Under the pieces are notes generated by a model. That model ran no database searches. It was not told where the DNA came from and saw only the letters and a program-made list of their open reading frames with translations. Shown here one piece after another: positions 54,855 to 62,756 of a DNA stretch of 64,000 nucleotides; within the stretch, counting starts at the first letter, position 1; each line of letters begins with the position of its first letter. The stretch lies in assembly GCF_030269665.1 (NCBI RefSeq), contig NZ_BSTS01000010.1, forward strand, positions 124,001 to 188,000. The letters run 5' to 3'. Source of the DNA: Actinomycetospora sp. NBRC 106375 (GTDB taxonomy: Bacteria; Actinomycetota; Actinomycetes; Mycobacteriales; Pseudonocardiaceae). The translations under genes were made by a program, and so were the position numbers.

Positions 54855-55784
54855 TCAGCCCGCCAGCAGCCCGGCGAGCTCGGCGTGCAGCGCCCCCACG
54901 GCGGCGTCCGCGGCCGGGACCGCGGCGGTGAACCCGTAGAAGCCGTGCACGAGCGCGGGATGCTCGCGGCGGCGGACGTCCACACCCGCGGCGGCGACCG
55001 CGTCGGCGTACGCGTGTCCGGCGTCGCGCAGCGGGTCGAAGCCGGCCGTGGCCACGATCGTCGGCGGCAGCCCGGCCAGCGACGCCGCCCGCAGCGGGGA
55101 GAGCCGGACGTCGCCACGCGGGTCGTGGCCCGCGAGGTAGAGCTTGGAGCAGGCGCGCACGTCGCGCGCGGTCAGCCAGTACCCCTCGGCGTTCTCGGTC
55201 ACCGAGGGATAGCGCCCCTCGAAGTCCGGCGGCGGGTAGACCAGCAGGCTCGCCGCCGGCGCCCGGCCCTCGTCGCGCAGCGCGAGCTCCGCGGCCGCCG
55301 CCAGGTTCGCCCCGGCGCTGTCGCCGACGAGCGCCCACCGGGACGGGTCGACGCCGGCGGGCGGCGCGTCCTGCAGCGCCCGGATCGCGGCCTGCGCGTC
55401 GTCCAGGGCGGCCGGGAACGGGTGCTCGGGCGCGAGCCGGTAGTCGACGGCGGCCACCACGGCCCCGAGATCGTCGGCGAGCCGGGCGGCGACGGCGTCG
55501 TAGGCGTCGCCGCCGCCGAGCACCCAGCCCCCGCCGTGGAGGAACACCGCCCACGCGTCGGACGTGGACGCGGCCGGCCGGTGCACCCGGACGGGGACGC
55601 CGCCGGCGTCGCGGACCTCCGGCACACGCGGAGCCGGGCCGGCCGACTCCGTGAGCTGGGCGATGAACCGGGCCCGCGGACCGGAGACGTCCTCCGCCGT
55701 CGCCCCCTCGAACATCGCCGGGTCGCCCGACCAACGCCCGAGCAGCGCACGCACCCCGGGGTCGGGCTCGGTGGGAGCAGTCAT
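54855..55784 (-). CDS. HSL-family alpha/beta-hydrolase esterase
   Basis: 309 residues. Hormone-sensitive-lipase group: HGGGWVLGG (oxyanion hole, about 82-90), VDYRLAPEHPFPAALDDAQA, nucleophile VGDSAGANLAAAAE (Ser near 153), acid region TAGFDPLRDAGHAYA and terminal His in HPALVHGFYG. Hydrolyses short esters; the substrate is unknown. ATG at 55784 lies 7 nt after a TAGGGT, so it is probably leaderless; a GTG nine nt upstream is alternative. Located 49 bp upstream of npdG on the same strand. Confidence 0.9.
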   Translation of the reverse strand: MTAPTEPDPGVRALLGRWSGDPAMFEGATAEDVSGPRARFIAQLTESAGPAPRVPEVRDAGGVPVRVHRPAASTSDAWAVFLHGGGWVLGGGDAYDAVAARLADDLGAVVAAVDYRLAPEHPFPAALDDAQAAIRALQDAPPAGVDPSRWALVGDSAGANLAAAAELALRDEGRAPAASLLVYPPPDFEGRYPSVTENAEGYWLTARDVRACSKLYLAGHDPRGDVRLSPLRAASLAGLPPTIVATAGFDPLRDAGHAYADAVAAAGVDVRRREHPALVHGFYGFTAAVPAADAAVGALHAELAGLLAG

Positions 55785-55791
55785 CGGCGAC

Positions 55792-55797
55792 ACCCTA
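55792..55797 (-). promoter_or_regulatory. -10 element TAGGGT, predicted leaderless esterase
   Basis: Minus-strand TAGGGT, 7 nt before the ATG at 55784. Confidence 0.5.
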
Positions 55798-56072
55798 GAG
55801 CGGCCGCAAGGATCACCCTCTCAGGTCATCCCGTCCATGTGGGTGACAGGTGGACGATGGGCACCGACGCCGGGCACCCGCCGTTGCCGAATCGATACCG
55901 AACTGCCGGGAACCCGCTGGAACCCCCGGGCGTCATGTCGGGTGTCGATCCCCGCGACGCCCCGGAGCGCGGCCGGGTGGCCTTCGAGCCACCCGGAGCC
56001 ACCCGAGCTCCGGCGCGGTCTCCCGACGCGCCCCGCTGGACCCTCACGACCCCGAAGGACCGACGCACCCCG

Positions 56073-56390
56073 ATGGCTCTCCCCTGGCCGCACAGCACCC
56101 CGACCCTGCCCCGCCCCGTCCCCGCCGCGCCGCGACCCGCCGCGCGCGCCGGAGTCGCCGGCCTGGCCGACCGCGCCGGCACGGCGGCCCGCCGCAGCCC
56201 GCGACTGGCCCGCCTCGGCGCGTTCGCGACCAACCCGCTGACGGCCCTGGTCGTCATGCTCGTCGGCCTGGCACTGCTCTTCGTCCTGCCGCTGGTCGGG
56301 CTGCCGTTCGTGGCCGTCGTCGTCCTGCCGGCCGTGATCTACCACCTGCGCCCCGAGCACCGCACCGCGCTGCGCCGCCCGCGCGGCTGA
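56073..56390 (+). CDS. small membrane protein, unknown
   Basis: 105 residues. Pro/Ala/Arg-rich first half, then one long hydrophobic hairpin (TALVVMLVGLALLFVLPLVG and LPFVAVVVLPAVIYHLR) with a basic tail. No family recognised. ATG with GAAGGAC 12 nt upstream. The 288 bp before it hold the divergent promoter of the esterase and nothing else recognised. It ends before a terminator hairpin that it shares with the Pro/Ser-rich gene on the other strand. Confidence 0.65.
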   Translation: MALPWPHSTPTLPRPVPAAPRPAARAGVAGLADRAGTAARRSPRLARLGAFATNPLTALVVMLVGLALLFVLPLVGLPFVAVVVLPAVIYHLRPEHRTALRRPRG

Positions 56391-56415
56391 GCACGGCGCC
56401 ACCGGTCCCACGCAC

Positions 56416-56454
56416 CGACGGCCCCGTCTCCGCTCGAGGGGGACGGGGCCGTCG
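56416..56454. terminator. bidirectional terminator hairpin
   Basis: CGACGGCCCCGTC pairs perfectly (13 bp) with GACGGGGCCGTCG around a 13-nt loop, between convergent genes. Confidence 0.7.
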
Positions 56455-56470
56455 GCGTTCCCGGGAGCTG

Positions 56471-57247
56471 TCAGCCGTCGGCCGCACCCGAGGACGGCGG
56501 CGTCGAGCCGCTCTCCGGTGCCGAGGACGTGGGCTCCTGGCTCGACGGCTCGGACGGCGCGGAACTCGACGACGGCGAGCTCGGCTCGGAGCTGGGCGAC
56601 TCGGAGGCCGGCGGCTCGGAGCTCGCGGGCGGGCTCGACGGGCTCGACGGGCTCGACGGTCTCGTCGGCTCCGAGGTCTCCGACGACGGCAGCGGGGTGC
56701 CGCCCCCGGTCGACGGGGTCGTGGTGCCCGTCGGGGTGCCGCTCGGCGTGCCCGTCCCCGGCGCGGATGTCGGCCGGTCGACGCGTGCCGGCGGCCCCGC
56801 CGCGCCGGGCCCCGGCACTCCGGCGAGCGGACCGCCGGCGGTCGGGACGCCGAGGGCGGGCGAACCCGGCGCCGGCGGCGCCGCCGTCCCCGGGAGGGGC
56901 TGCTGATCGGCGCGCAGGGCCAGGTCGGCGACGGTCGGGGTGATCGTCGCCGACGACGAGGGCGCCCCGGCCGGCACCGCGGTCGCCGCGCCCCACGGCA
57001 GTGGCGTGTCGATCTCCGCCACCTCGCCCGGCAGGCTCACCGTCGTCGAGGACTGGGTGATCGTCTGGTAGACGGCGGTCGTCAGGGAGGCCGCGCCCAT
57101 GAGCCCGACGCCCAGGCCCGCGGTGACCCGTGAGCGCCGGCGGCGCCGGTCGTCGTGATCGCTCCGCGGCGGGTCGCAGGGCGTCTCGCTCCGGATGTCG
57201 CCCCGGGGCGCTCCCCCGAACATCGCCCCCGCCGCACGCTCGACCAC
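56471..57247 (-). CDS. membrane-anchored Pro/Ser/Gly-rich protein
   Basis: About 258 residues. Arg/Asp-rich N-terminus, one membrane segment (about 41-62, TAGLGVGLMGAASLTTAVYQ), then a long low-complexity outside part rich in Pro, Ala, Gly and Ser, ending in Ser/Pro/Glu repeats (PSSPSSPSSPPASSEPPASE). Looks like an envelope-anchored stalk or spacer; no domain was recognised. GTG at 57247 chosen since GAGGAG lies about 10 nt upstream. It is divergent from the PHA-synthase-like gene, 299 bp apart, with no other feature in that gap. Confidence 0.65.
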   Translation of the reverse strand: MVERAAGAMFGGAPRGDIRSETPCDPPRSDHDDRRRRRSRVTAGLGVGLMGAASLTTAVYQTITQSSTTVSLPGEVAEIDTPLPWGAATAVPAGAPSSSATITPTVADLALRADQQPLPGTAAPPAPGSPALGVPTAGGPLAGVPGPGAAGPPARVDRPTSAPGTGTPSGTPTGTTTPSTGGGTPLPSSETSEPTRPSSPSSPSSPPASSEPPASESPSSEPSSPSSSSAPSEPSSQEPTSSAPESGSTPPSSGAADG

Positions 57248-57532
57248 GGTGCCCGCTCTCCTCACCCCGTCCGGCGGCCCCGGTGGAGGGCGCCTCGCCG
57301 CCCCGAGCGGTGGCCCGGGGCGGCGCCACTTGATCCAACGCGGTGCGGGTGTAGTGGTGGCTCGGACGATCGGGCGGAGCAGCGACGGCCCGGACGGCCC
57401 AGCCCCGGCGGACCGGATCTCCGCATCGAGCTGCGGGAACGGACGTGACGCCCGCGAGGACGTGTCACCGACCGTGAGGATCGATCACGACGCGTGAGTG
57501 ACGTGCGCGTATCGGGACGCCACGGACGGCCC

Positions 57533-57538
57533 TACCAT
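57533..57538 (+). promoter_or_regulatory. -10 element TACCAT, predicted leaderless start
   Basis: TACCAT lies 8 nt before the GTG at 57547. Confidence 0.5.
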
Positions 57539-57546
57539 CGGCCCGC

Positions 57547-58677
57547 GTGACCGCCGAGCAGCTGCCCCACGAAGAGGCCTCCGCGCCGTCGACCGGAGGC
57601 TCGGCACACGGCCCGGACCCCACCCGCGCCCTCGTGAAGGCCTGGGACAACCTCGGGGACTGGGTCACACGCGGGCATCTCGCCGACACCCGCCGGATGC
57701 CGCGGCTGCCCGTGCTGCTGGGCGACGGCTACACCGTGCACCGCTACGAGCCGACGGTGACGCCGGACCCGGCGCTCGCCCCGTTGCTGCTCGTGCCGCC
57801 GCTCGGGGCGCCGGACTTCGCGTTCGACCTGCGCCGCGGCGCCAGCCTGGTCGAGGACCTGCTCGCGACCGGGCGCGAGACCTACATCGTCACCTACGAC
57901 GCCACGGGCCGGGCCGCCGGTCGGCGGGGGCTCGAGCTGTGGGTCGACGAGATCGTCCCGGCCGCGCTCTACGCCGTCGCCGGCCGGCACGACGACACCA
58001 CCGTGCACCTGGCCGGCTGGAGCCTCGGTGGGCTGTTCACCCTGCTCACCGCGGCCAGCGGCGTCTCGAGCGCCCCGATCCGCTCGGTGACGGCGTTCGC
58101 GTCGCCCGTCGACGTCTCCGCGGTGCCCCTCGTGGCCCCGTTCCGTTCGGTGGCCGAGTACACCGGTGGGCGGGTGTTCTCGGCGGCGTACCGCACGCTC
58201 GGGTCGTTCCCGGCGACGGTGGTCAAGTGGGCCTTCCAGCTCAGCAGCGTCGAGCGCTACCTGACCAAGCCGGTGACGGTGCTGACGCACCTCGACGACC
58301 GGCAGCTGCTCGAGCAGATCGAGGCCGTCGACCTGCTCATGGACAACATGACGGCCTACCCCGGGCGGGCGTTCGGGCAGATCTACCACCACGTCGTCCG
58401 GTCGAACGACCTCGCCGAGGACCGCCTCGCGCTCGCCGGGCGACCCGTCCGCCTGGCCGACGTCCGGGTCCCGGTGCTGCTCGTGGCGGGTGCCGACGAC
58501 GTCATCGCCCCGGTCGCGGCGGTCGAACGGGCCACCGAGCTCCTCACCGCGAGCCCCGATCTGCGGTTCGTCGTGCGCCCGGGCGGACACCTCGGCGTGC
58601 TGGCCGGGCGCCGCGCCCGCGAGAACTCCTGGGCCGACCTCGAGACGTTCCTCGCGGCCCACGACGACCGGTCCTGA
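57547..58677 (+). CDS. PHA-synthase-like alpha/beta hydrolase with Ser nucleophile
   Basis: 376 residues, related to class III PhaC/PHA-synthase-type hydrolases: LLLVPPLGAPDFAFDLRRG (about 80-98), nucleophile box HLAGWSLGGLFTLL with Ser159, acid-side LLVAGADDVIAPVAAVERA and His in FVVRPGGHLGVL. True PHA synthases have Cys in this box (GxCxG); here it is Ser, so a hydrolase or depolymerase-like acyltransferase is more likely than a polymerase. Substrate unknown. GTG start with leaderless -10. A 148-residue family protein follows on the same strand (98 bp). Confidence 0.85.
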   Translation: MTAEQLPHEEASAPSTGGSAHGPDPTRALVKAWDNLGDWVTRGHLADTRRMPRLPVLLGDGYTVHRYEPTVTPDPALAPLLLVPPLGAPDFAFDLRRGASLVEDLLATGRETYIVTYDATGRAAGRRGLELWVDEIVPAALYAVAGRHDDTTVHLAGWSLGGLFTLLTAASGVSSAPIRSVTAFASPVDVSAVPLVAPFRSVAEYTGGRVFSAAYRTLGSFPATVVKWAFQLSSVERYLTKPVTVLTHLDDRQLLEQIEAVDLLMDNMTAYPGRAFGQIYHHVVRSNDLAEDRLALAGRPVRLADVRVPVLLVAGADDVIAPVAAVERATELLTASPDLRFVVRPGGHLGVLAGRRARENSWADLETFLAAHDDRS

Positions 58678-58775
58678 ACCACATCGGTGTCGTTCGGCCG
58701 GGGACCTGCCGGAGATCCCTCCCCCGACCTGTCGTACGGTCGGCCCCGCTCCCTGCTCCCCGAGGAAGGACAGCG

Positions 58776-59222
58776 ATGGCCGAGACGCTCAAGGCACGCC
58801 TTCTCGACACGGATCGTCGCGGCGCCGTCGTCGACGACCTGAACGCTCTCGTCGACAGCGAGGTCGCGAACAAGAGCGGCCTGTCGGGCGGGGTCGTCAA
58901 GACCGGCTACGCGGGTGTCAAGAAGGTCAAGCCGGGCTTCGTCCGCGAGGCGATCGACAAGATGCTCGACGACTTCGTCGAGCAGCTCGAGCCCTTCTGG
59001 GCGACGTTCACCACCGAGGCCACCGGCGACTTCGGCACATTCCTGGCCACCCGTCCGCACGAGGCCTCCGAGGCCCTGCTGACCGTGACCGACCGGCGCG
59101 CCGAGCGCAGCAACCGCGCGGCGGTCACGTCGATCTACAGCAAGCTGCGCCCGAAGGCGCAGGAGAACGTCATCGAGGCCCTGCCCGGCCTCGGTGCCGT
59201 GATCGAGAAGCACGGCCGCTGA
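58776..59222 (+). CDS. conserved actinobacterial protein (possibly DUF6918)
   Basis: 148 residues, helical. Begins MAETLKARLLDTDRRGAVVD, with GLSGGVVKTGYAGVKKVKPG in the middle and TSIYSKLRPKAQENVIEALP at the end; no signal peptide or membrane segment. The family is widespread in actinobacteria, and I recall it as DUF6918, but that name is not certain. Function unknown. ATG with GGAAGGA 5 nt upstream. It follows the hydrolase and ends before a terminator hairpin. Confidence 0.8.
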   Translation: MAETLKARLLDTDRRGAVVDDLNALVDSEVANKSGLSGGVVKTGYAGVKKVKPGFVREAIDKMLDDFVEQLEPFWATFTTEATGDFGTFLATRPHEASEALLTVTDRRAERSNRAAVTSIYSKLRPKAQENVIEALPGLGAVIEKHGR

Positions 59223-59239
59223 CCCGGCCCGCTCCCCTC

Positions 59240-59290
59240 GACGGCCCCGGCGCCCGGACCTTCGCTTCTGGTCCTGGCTCCGGGGCCGTC
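59240..59290 (+). terminator. terminator hairpin
   Basis: GACGGCCCCGG...GGACC, loop, GGTCC...CCGGGGCCGTC: 11-bp outer and 5-bp inner stems with a short internal bulge, 18 nt after the stop at 59222. Confidence 0.7.
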
Positions 59291-59310
59291 GTGCGTGGTG
59301 GGGTGATCCG

Positions 59311-59607
59311 ATGCACATCGTCACCGTCCTCTACGGCCACCCGACCGACCCCGCGGCGTTCGACAAGCACTACCGCGAGGTCCACGCGCCCATGGTCGAC
59401 CCGATCCCCGGCCTGAAGTCGTTCTCCTACCGGCACTGCGCCTCCCTGGACGCGAACCCGGCGCCCTACTACCTCATCGCCGAGCTCGCCTTCGACTCGC
59501 TCGAGGACCTGCAGGCGGGGATGGGCTCCGAGGCCGGCCAGACCGCCGCCGGGGACGTCCCGAACTTCGCCTCGGGCGGAGCCACGATGTTCGTGGCGCA
59601 CGACTGA
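59311..59607 (+). CDS. EthD-family small protein
   Basis: 98 residues. Matches the EthD/dimeric alpha-beta barrel: MHIVTVLYGHPTDPAAFDKH, VHAPMVDPIPGLKSFSY and a C-terminal FASGGATMFVAHD. Homologues are tied to ether degradation in some operons, but here there is no cytochrome P450 or ferredoxin partner, so the role is unknown. ATG with GGTGGGGTG upstream. Stands alone after a terminator, before the MerR-type promoter. Confidence 0.85.
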   Translation: MHIVTVLYGHPTDPAAFDKHYREVHAPMVDPIPGLKSFSYRHCASLDANPAPYYLIAELAFDSLEDLQAGMGSEAGQTAAGDVPNFASGGATMFVAHD

Positions 59608-59674
59608 CAAGAGAGATCGACGGCGCGCCCCCGCCGGCGGCGGGGCCGCCGTCACCTCCGCGGCTCCCGATCCC

Positions 59675-59705
59675 TTGACCTCGACGAAGGTCGAGGTCAC
59701 AGGAT
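59675..59705 (+). promoter_or_regulatory. MerR-type promoter: 19-bp spacer with central dyad
   Basis: -35 TTGACC (59675-59680) and -10 CAGGAT (59700-59705) are 19 bp apart, and the spacer region carries a perfect dyad GACCTCGAC-gaag-GTCGAGGTC (59677-59698). An over-long spacer with a dyad between the boxes is the mark of promoters activated by MerR-family regulators. No MerR gene is in the window. Confidence 0.8.
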
Positions 59706-59741
59706 CGGATGCGTCACCGTCCGCGACCCCCGGAGGTCCCC

Positions 59742-60371
59742 ATGACCACCCCCGCACCCTCGGCCTTCCAGGAGGCCTACGTCTCCGGCGAGCCACCGTG
59801 GATCATCGGCGAGCCGCAGCCAGCCGTGATCGCCGCCGAGGCCGAGGGCCTGCTCCGCGGTCGGGTGCTCGATCTCGGCTGCGGCACCGGCGAGCACGCC
59901 GTCCTGCTCGCCGAGCGCGGCTACGACGTCGTCGGCGCGGACTCCGCGCCGGCCGCGCTCGACCGGGCGCGTGCCGTCGCGGCCGCCCACGGCGTCGCTC
60001 CCGAGTTCGTCGAGGCGGACGCCATGCACCCGTCGGAGCTGCGCGGATTCGACACGGTGCTCGACAGCGCCCTGTTCCACATCTTCGACGGCGACGACCA
60101 GGCGCGGTACGTCGATGCGCTGCGCGACGTCGTCGTCGACGGGGGTCGCGTCGTGCTGCTGGGCCTGGCGCCCGGCCCCGCGTTCGGCCCCGAGGTCACC
60201 GACGACGAGATCCGGACGGCGTTCAGCAGGCCCGGCTGGACCCTCGAGGAGATCCGGGAGAGCACCTACCGGGGCCGGGTCCCCGACGACGACCAGGCCG
60301 CGAAGCTCGGCGTGCCGGTCGGCGGGCACGTCGACCTGCCCGCTTGGCTGGCGCTCGCGCGGCGCACCTGA
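59742..60371 (+). CDS. class I SAM-dependent methyltransferase
   Basis: 209 residues. Rossmann methyltransferase with motif I RVLDLGCGTGEHAVLL (about 43-57), motif II YDVVGADSAPAAL, and FDTVLDSALFHIFDGDD. It matches the UbiE/small-molecule group that often includes thiopurine- or metalloid-type methyltransferases. The acceptor is unknown. ATG at 59742 is fixed by CGGAGGT 4 nt upstream. The promoter just before it is of MerR type, so a metal, oxidant or drug signal is the likely inducer. It ends 1 nt before the convergent heme oxygenase stop. Confidence 0.88.
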   Translation: MTTPAPSAFQEAYVSGEPPWIIGEPQPAVIAAEAEGLLRGRVLDLGCGTGEHAVLLAERGYDVVGADSAPAALDRARAVAAAHGVAPEFVEADAMHPSELRGFDTVLDSALFHIFDGDDQARYVDALRDVVVDGGRVVLLGLAPGPAFGPEVTDDEIRTAFSRPGWTLEEIRESTYRGRVPDDDQAAKLGVPVGGHVDLPAWLALARRT

Positions 60372-60372
60372 C

Positions 60373-61032
60373 TCACGCCGCGAGGTTCTCCGGCGGCACC
60401 GTGCCGGCGAGGTCGGCGAGCATCGCGATGTTGAGCTCGAACGCGTGGCACGCCTCGTCGGCGATCCGGGCGCGCTCCACGTCGTCCCACGCGGCGGTGT
60501 CGAGCAGGGCCCGGTACCGCGTCCGGAACGGCGGCACGGGGCCGAGGGCACCGAAGTCGTAGAACCGCGCCCCGTCGCCCGTCACGCCGTAGGTGCGCCG
60601 GAGCAGGCCGCGCACCGCCTGGCCGCCGGCGAGGTCGCCGAGGTACCGGGTGTAGTGGTGGGCCACCCAACCGCCGGGCCACTCGTCGACCATGGCGCGG
60701 ATGCGGGACGCGTAGCGCGCGGTGGCCGGCAGGGGCGGGAGGTCGTCGGCCCAGCCGGGACCCCGCAGGGCGGCGAGGTCCGCCGCGATCGCCTCCCGGC
60801 GCCGCAGCGCGTCGACCGCGAAGCCGCCGACCACCGGGTCGTCGGCCAGCCGGTCCGCCCCGTCCTCGAGCGCGCCGTAGACGTGCCAGTACTGCACGAC
60901 GAGCGTCGCGTAGTCGTCCAGCGCGAGCCGCCCGCCGAGCAGGGCGTCCATGTAGGTGGAGTGGTGGGCGCGCTCGTGGGCCGCGGCGGTGGATCGCCGC
61001 AGGAGCTGGGAGAAGGGCTGGTGCTCGCTCAC
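60373..61032 (-). CDS. heme oxygenase (biliverdin-producing)
   Basis: 219 residues, HmuO/HO-1 fold. Proximal-helix STAAAHERAHHSTYMDALLG (His near 19) and the distal YLGDLAGGQAVRGLLRR (about 130-146) match bacterial heme oxygenases. It opens heme to biliverdin, CO and iron; in actinobacteria this is used to get iron from heme. GTG start at 61032 has GGAGG 11-15 nt upstream. The iron box at 61090-61108 overlaps its promoter, consistent with repression when iron is plentiful. Confidence 0.92.
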   Translation of the reverse strand: MSEHQPFSQLLRRSTAAAHERAHHSTYMDALLGGRLALDDYATLVVQYWHVYGALEDGADRLADDPVVGGFAVDALRRREAIAADLAALRGPGWADDLPPLPATARYASRIRAMVDEWPGGWVAHHYTRYLGDLAGGQAVRGLLRRTYGVTGDGARFYDFGALGPVPPFRTRYRALLDTAAWDDVERARIADEACHAFELNIAMLADLAGTVPPENLAA

Positions 61033-61068
61033 GGTCCGGCCTCCGGTGTCGCTGGGCTACCGCTGACG

Positions 61069-61074
61069 ACACTA
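61069..61074 (-). promoter_or_regulatory. -10 element TAGTGT for the heme oxygenase gene
   Basis: Minus-strand TAGTGT, 36 nt before the GTG; the -35 position would fall inside the iron box upstream. Confidence 0.45.
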
Positions 61075-61089
61075 GGGTCCGCGCCCGGG

Positions 61090-61108
61090 TAAGGCTAGCC
61101 TCACTTCG
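61090..61108. promoter_or_regulatory. DtxR/IdeR iron box
   Basis: The 19-mer TAAGGCTAGCCTCACTTCG matches 14 of 19 positions of the DtxR/IdeR consensus TWAGGTWAGSCTWACCTWA, with the central AGGCTAGCCT well kept. It lies between the divergent heme oxygenase (start 61032) and epimerase (start 61131) and covers the -35 region of the first. Confidence 0.72.
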
Positions 61109-61130
61109 ATCGTGTGCGAGGCTCCCGGCC

Positions 61131-61955
61131 GTGCGGGTGGCGGTGACGGGCGCCGGCGGCTTCGTCGGGCGGGCGGTCGCGTCCGCGCTGGGCGGCGCCG
61201 GTCACGACGTCGTGCCCGTGACCCGCGCGGTCGCCGACGTCGAGCGGCCCGACCAGGTCGCGGCCGTGCTCGCCGACGTCGAGGCGGCGTGCCACCTCGC
61301 CGCGGTGGTGCGGGTGCGCGACTCGCTCGCCGACCCGCTGGGCACCTGGCGCACCAACCTCGGCGGCACGCTCGCCGTCCTCGGCGCCCTGCGGCCGGGC
61401 GCGCGGCTCGTCCTCGCCTCGACCGCGGCGATCCACGACGACGTCCCGCCCGCGCACCCCTACGGCGCGTCGAAGCTCGCCGCCGAGCTCGCTGCGCGGG
61501 ACGCGTCGGCCACCGGCGCGCTCGGCACGGTCTCGCTCCGCCTGGCCAACGTCGCCGGCCCGGGCGACACCGACGGTTCCCGGCTCCTGCCCGCGATCCT
61601 CGCCGCGGCCTGCGGGGGCACGCCGTTCACCGTGAACGGCGACGGCTCGGCGGTGCGGGACCTGGTGCACGTCGACGACGCCGCCGCCGCGTTCGTGGCC
61701 GCGCTCGACGTCGCCGCGCCCGGGTCGTTCCGGGCGGTCCCGGTCGGGAGCGGCCGGCCGGTGACCATCCGGGAGGTGCTGGCGTCGGTCGAGCGCGTCA
61801 CCGGCCGCGCGGTCGCCGTGGCGTACCGCGACGCGGCTCCGGAGCCTCGAACGGTCACCGTCGACCCCACGGAGGCGCGGTCGGCGCTGGGCTGGGCCCC
61901 GCGGCGTTCCACGATCGACCGCATCGTGCGCGACGCGCTCACGTCGGGGGCGTGA
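61131..61955 (+). CDS. NAD-dependent epimerase/dehydratase (extended SDR)
   Basis: 274 residues. Rossmann start VRVAVTGAGGFVGRAVASAL with GAGGFVG; catalytic YxxxK in PYGASKLAAELAA (about 113-125) and a nucleotide-sugar-type GDGSAVRDLVHVDDAAAAFV region, as in UDP-glucose 4-epimerase relatives. Substrate unknown. GTG start without a strong ribosome site. The iron box lies about 25 bp upstream, so iron control of this gene is possible but unproved. Converges on and overlaps the GNAT gene by 17 bp. Confidence 0.87.
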   Translation: MRVAVTGAGGFVGRAVASALGGAGHDVVPVTRAVADVERPDQVAAVLADVEAACHLAAVVRVRDSLADPLGTWRTNLGGTLAVLGALRPGARLVLASTAAIHDDVPPAHPYGASKLAAELAARDASATGALGTVSLRLANVAGPGDTDGSRLLPAILAAACGGTPFTVNGDGSAVRDLVHVDDAAAAFVAALDVAAPGSFRAVPVGSGRPVTIREVLASVERVTGRAVAVAYRDAAPEPRTVTVDPTEARSALGWAPRRSTIDRIVRDALTSGA

Positions 61956-62697
61956 GCGAGCGGAGGATCACCGTCGGCCGGAAGCCGAGACGCGCGTACC
62001 ACCTCATCGGGGTGTCCGACGGATCCGCACCGATGACCACCGGGCCCGCGCCGCCGACCCGCGCGTCGGCCACCGCCGCGCCGATCAGCGCCCGGGCGTA
62101 GCCGCGGCCACGACGGTCCTCGTGGACGAAGAGGTCCTCGACCACCCCGGTCCCTCGCGCGCCGCCGGCCCAGCTCGCGAAGAACCCGACCGGGCCCTCG
62201 CCGTCGTCCGCGACGAACCAGTGCACCGACGGCCCGAGCGCCCACCGCTCCTCGACCGTCGCGTCGGTGCGCTCCTCGCTGCGCGCCGCTCGCCCCGACC
62301 GGCGGTCCGTCTCGAGGTGGTCGGCGCGGAAGAGCGCGCGGAGCGCCTCGCGGTCGGCGTCCGCGGCCGGCCGCACCGGGCCGTCGGGCGCCGGACCCGA
62401 GGCCCCGGGCGGGAGGACCAGCTGGACGGAGGTGTCGATGCGCCACCCCCGGACGACGAGCTCCGCCTCGACGAACGGCGGCGCGTCCGGGTCCAGCACG
62501 ATCTGCGGGACCTGCGCGATGGTCCGCGCGGCGTCGAGCGCCGAGTCGAGCTCCTCGACACCCCGGGGGCGCAGGCGGTGCAGGAAGGTCGACCGCGGGA
62601 GGCCGGGCCGGCGCACCAGGACGGCATCGCCGAGGTCGTCCACCTCGGCCCCGAGCGACCAGTAGTCCGTGACGACGTCGGCGACCATGACGGCCAT
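61939..62697 (-). CDS. GNAT-family N-acetyltransferase
   Basis: 252 residues from the ATG at 62697 (a second ATG is nine nt inside). The C-terminal half is the GNAT domain: VHWFVADDGEGPVGFFASWA, then VVEDLFVHEDRRGRGYARAL, which holds the acetyl-CoA loop RRGRGYA (about 209-215), and the IGADPSDTPMRWYARLGFRP end. The N-terminal half is unassigned. The longer frame to 62757 would overlap the ABM gene's start and is not used. Substrate unknown. Confidence 0.85.
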   Translation of the reverse strand: MAVMVADVVTDYWSLGAEVDDLGDAVLVRRPGLPRSTFLHRLRPRGVEELDSALDAARTIAQVPQIVLDPDAPPFVEAELVVRGWRIDTSVQLVLPPGASGPAPDGPVRPAADADREALRALFRADHLETDRRSGRAARSEERTDATVEERWALGPSVHWFVADDGEGPVGFFASWAGGARGTGVVEDLFVHEDRRGRGYARALIGAAVADARVGGAGPVVIGADPSDTPMRWYARLGFRPTVILRSLTPPT

Positions 62698-62710
62698 CGT
62701 GGCTGACCAG

Positions 62711-62740
62711 TGAAGTCCTGTTATCGTACCGATCACTTCA
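62711..62740. promoter_or_regulatory. possible operator in a divergent promoter
   Basis: TGAAGT (62711-62716) and ACTTCA (62735-62740) are inverted repeats flanking a near-dyad ATCGTACCGAT (62723-62733), in the 59-bp gap between the GNAT and ABM genes. The centres do not coincide exactly, so the call is weak. Confidence 0.3.
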
Positions 62741-62756
62741 TCGAGAGGATCGAGCA

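Noticed and set aside
50288-54931. 1547-codon open frame on the plus strand across the LuxR-type regulator
   Set aside because: Antisense to a regulator with clear Walker and HTH motifs; the translation is Ser/Arg/Ala-rich without domains.
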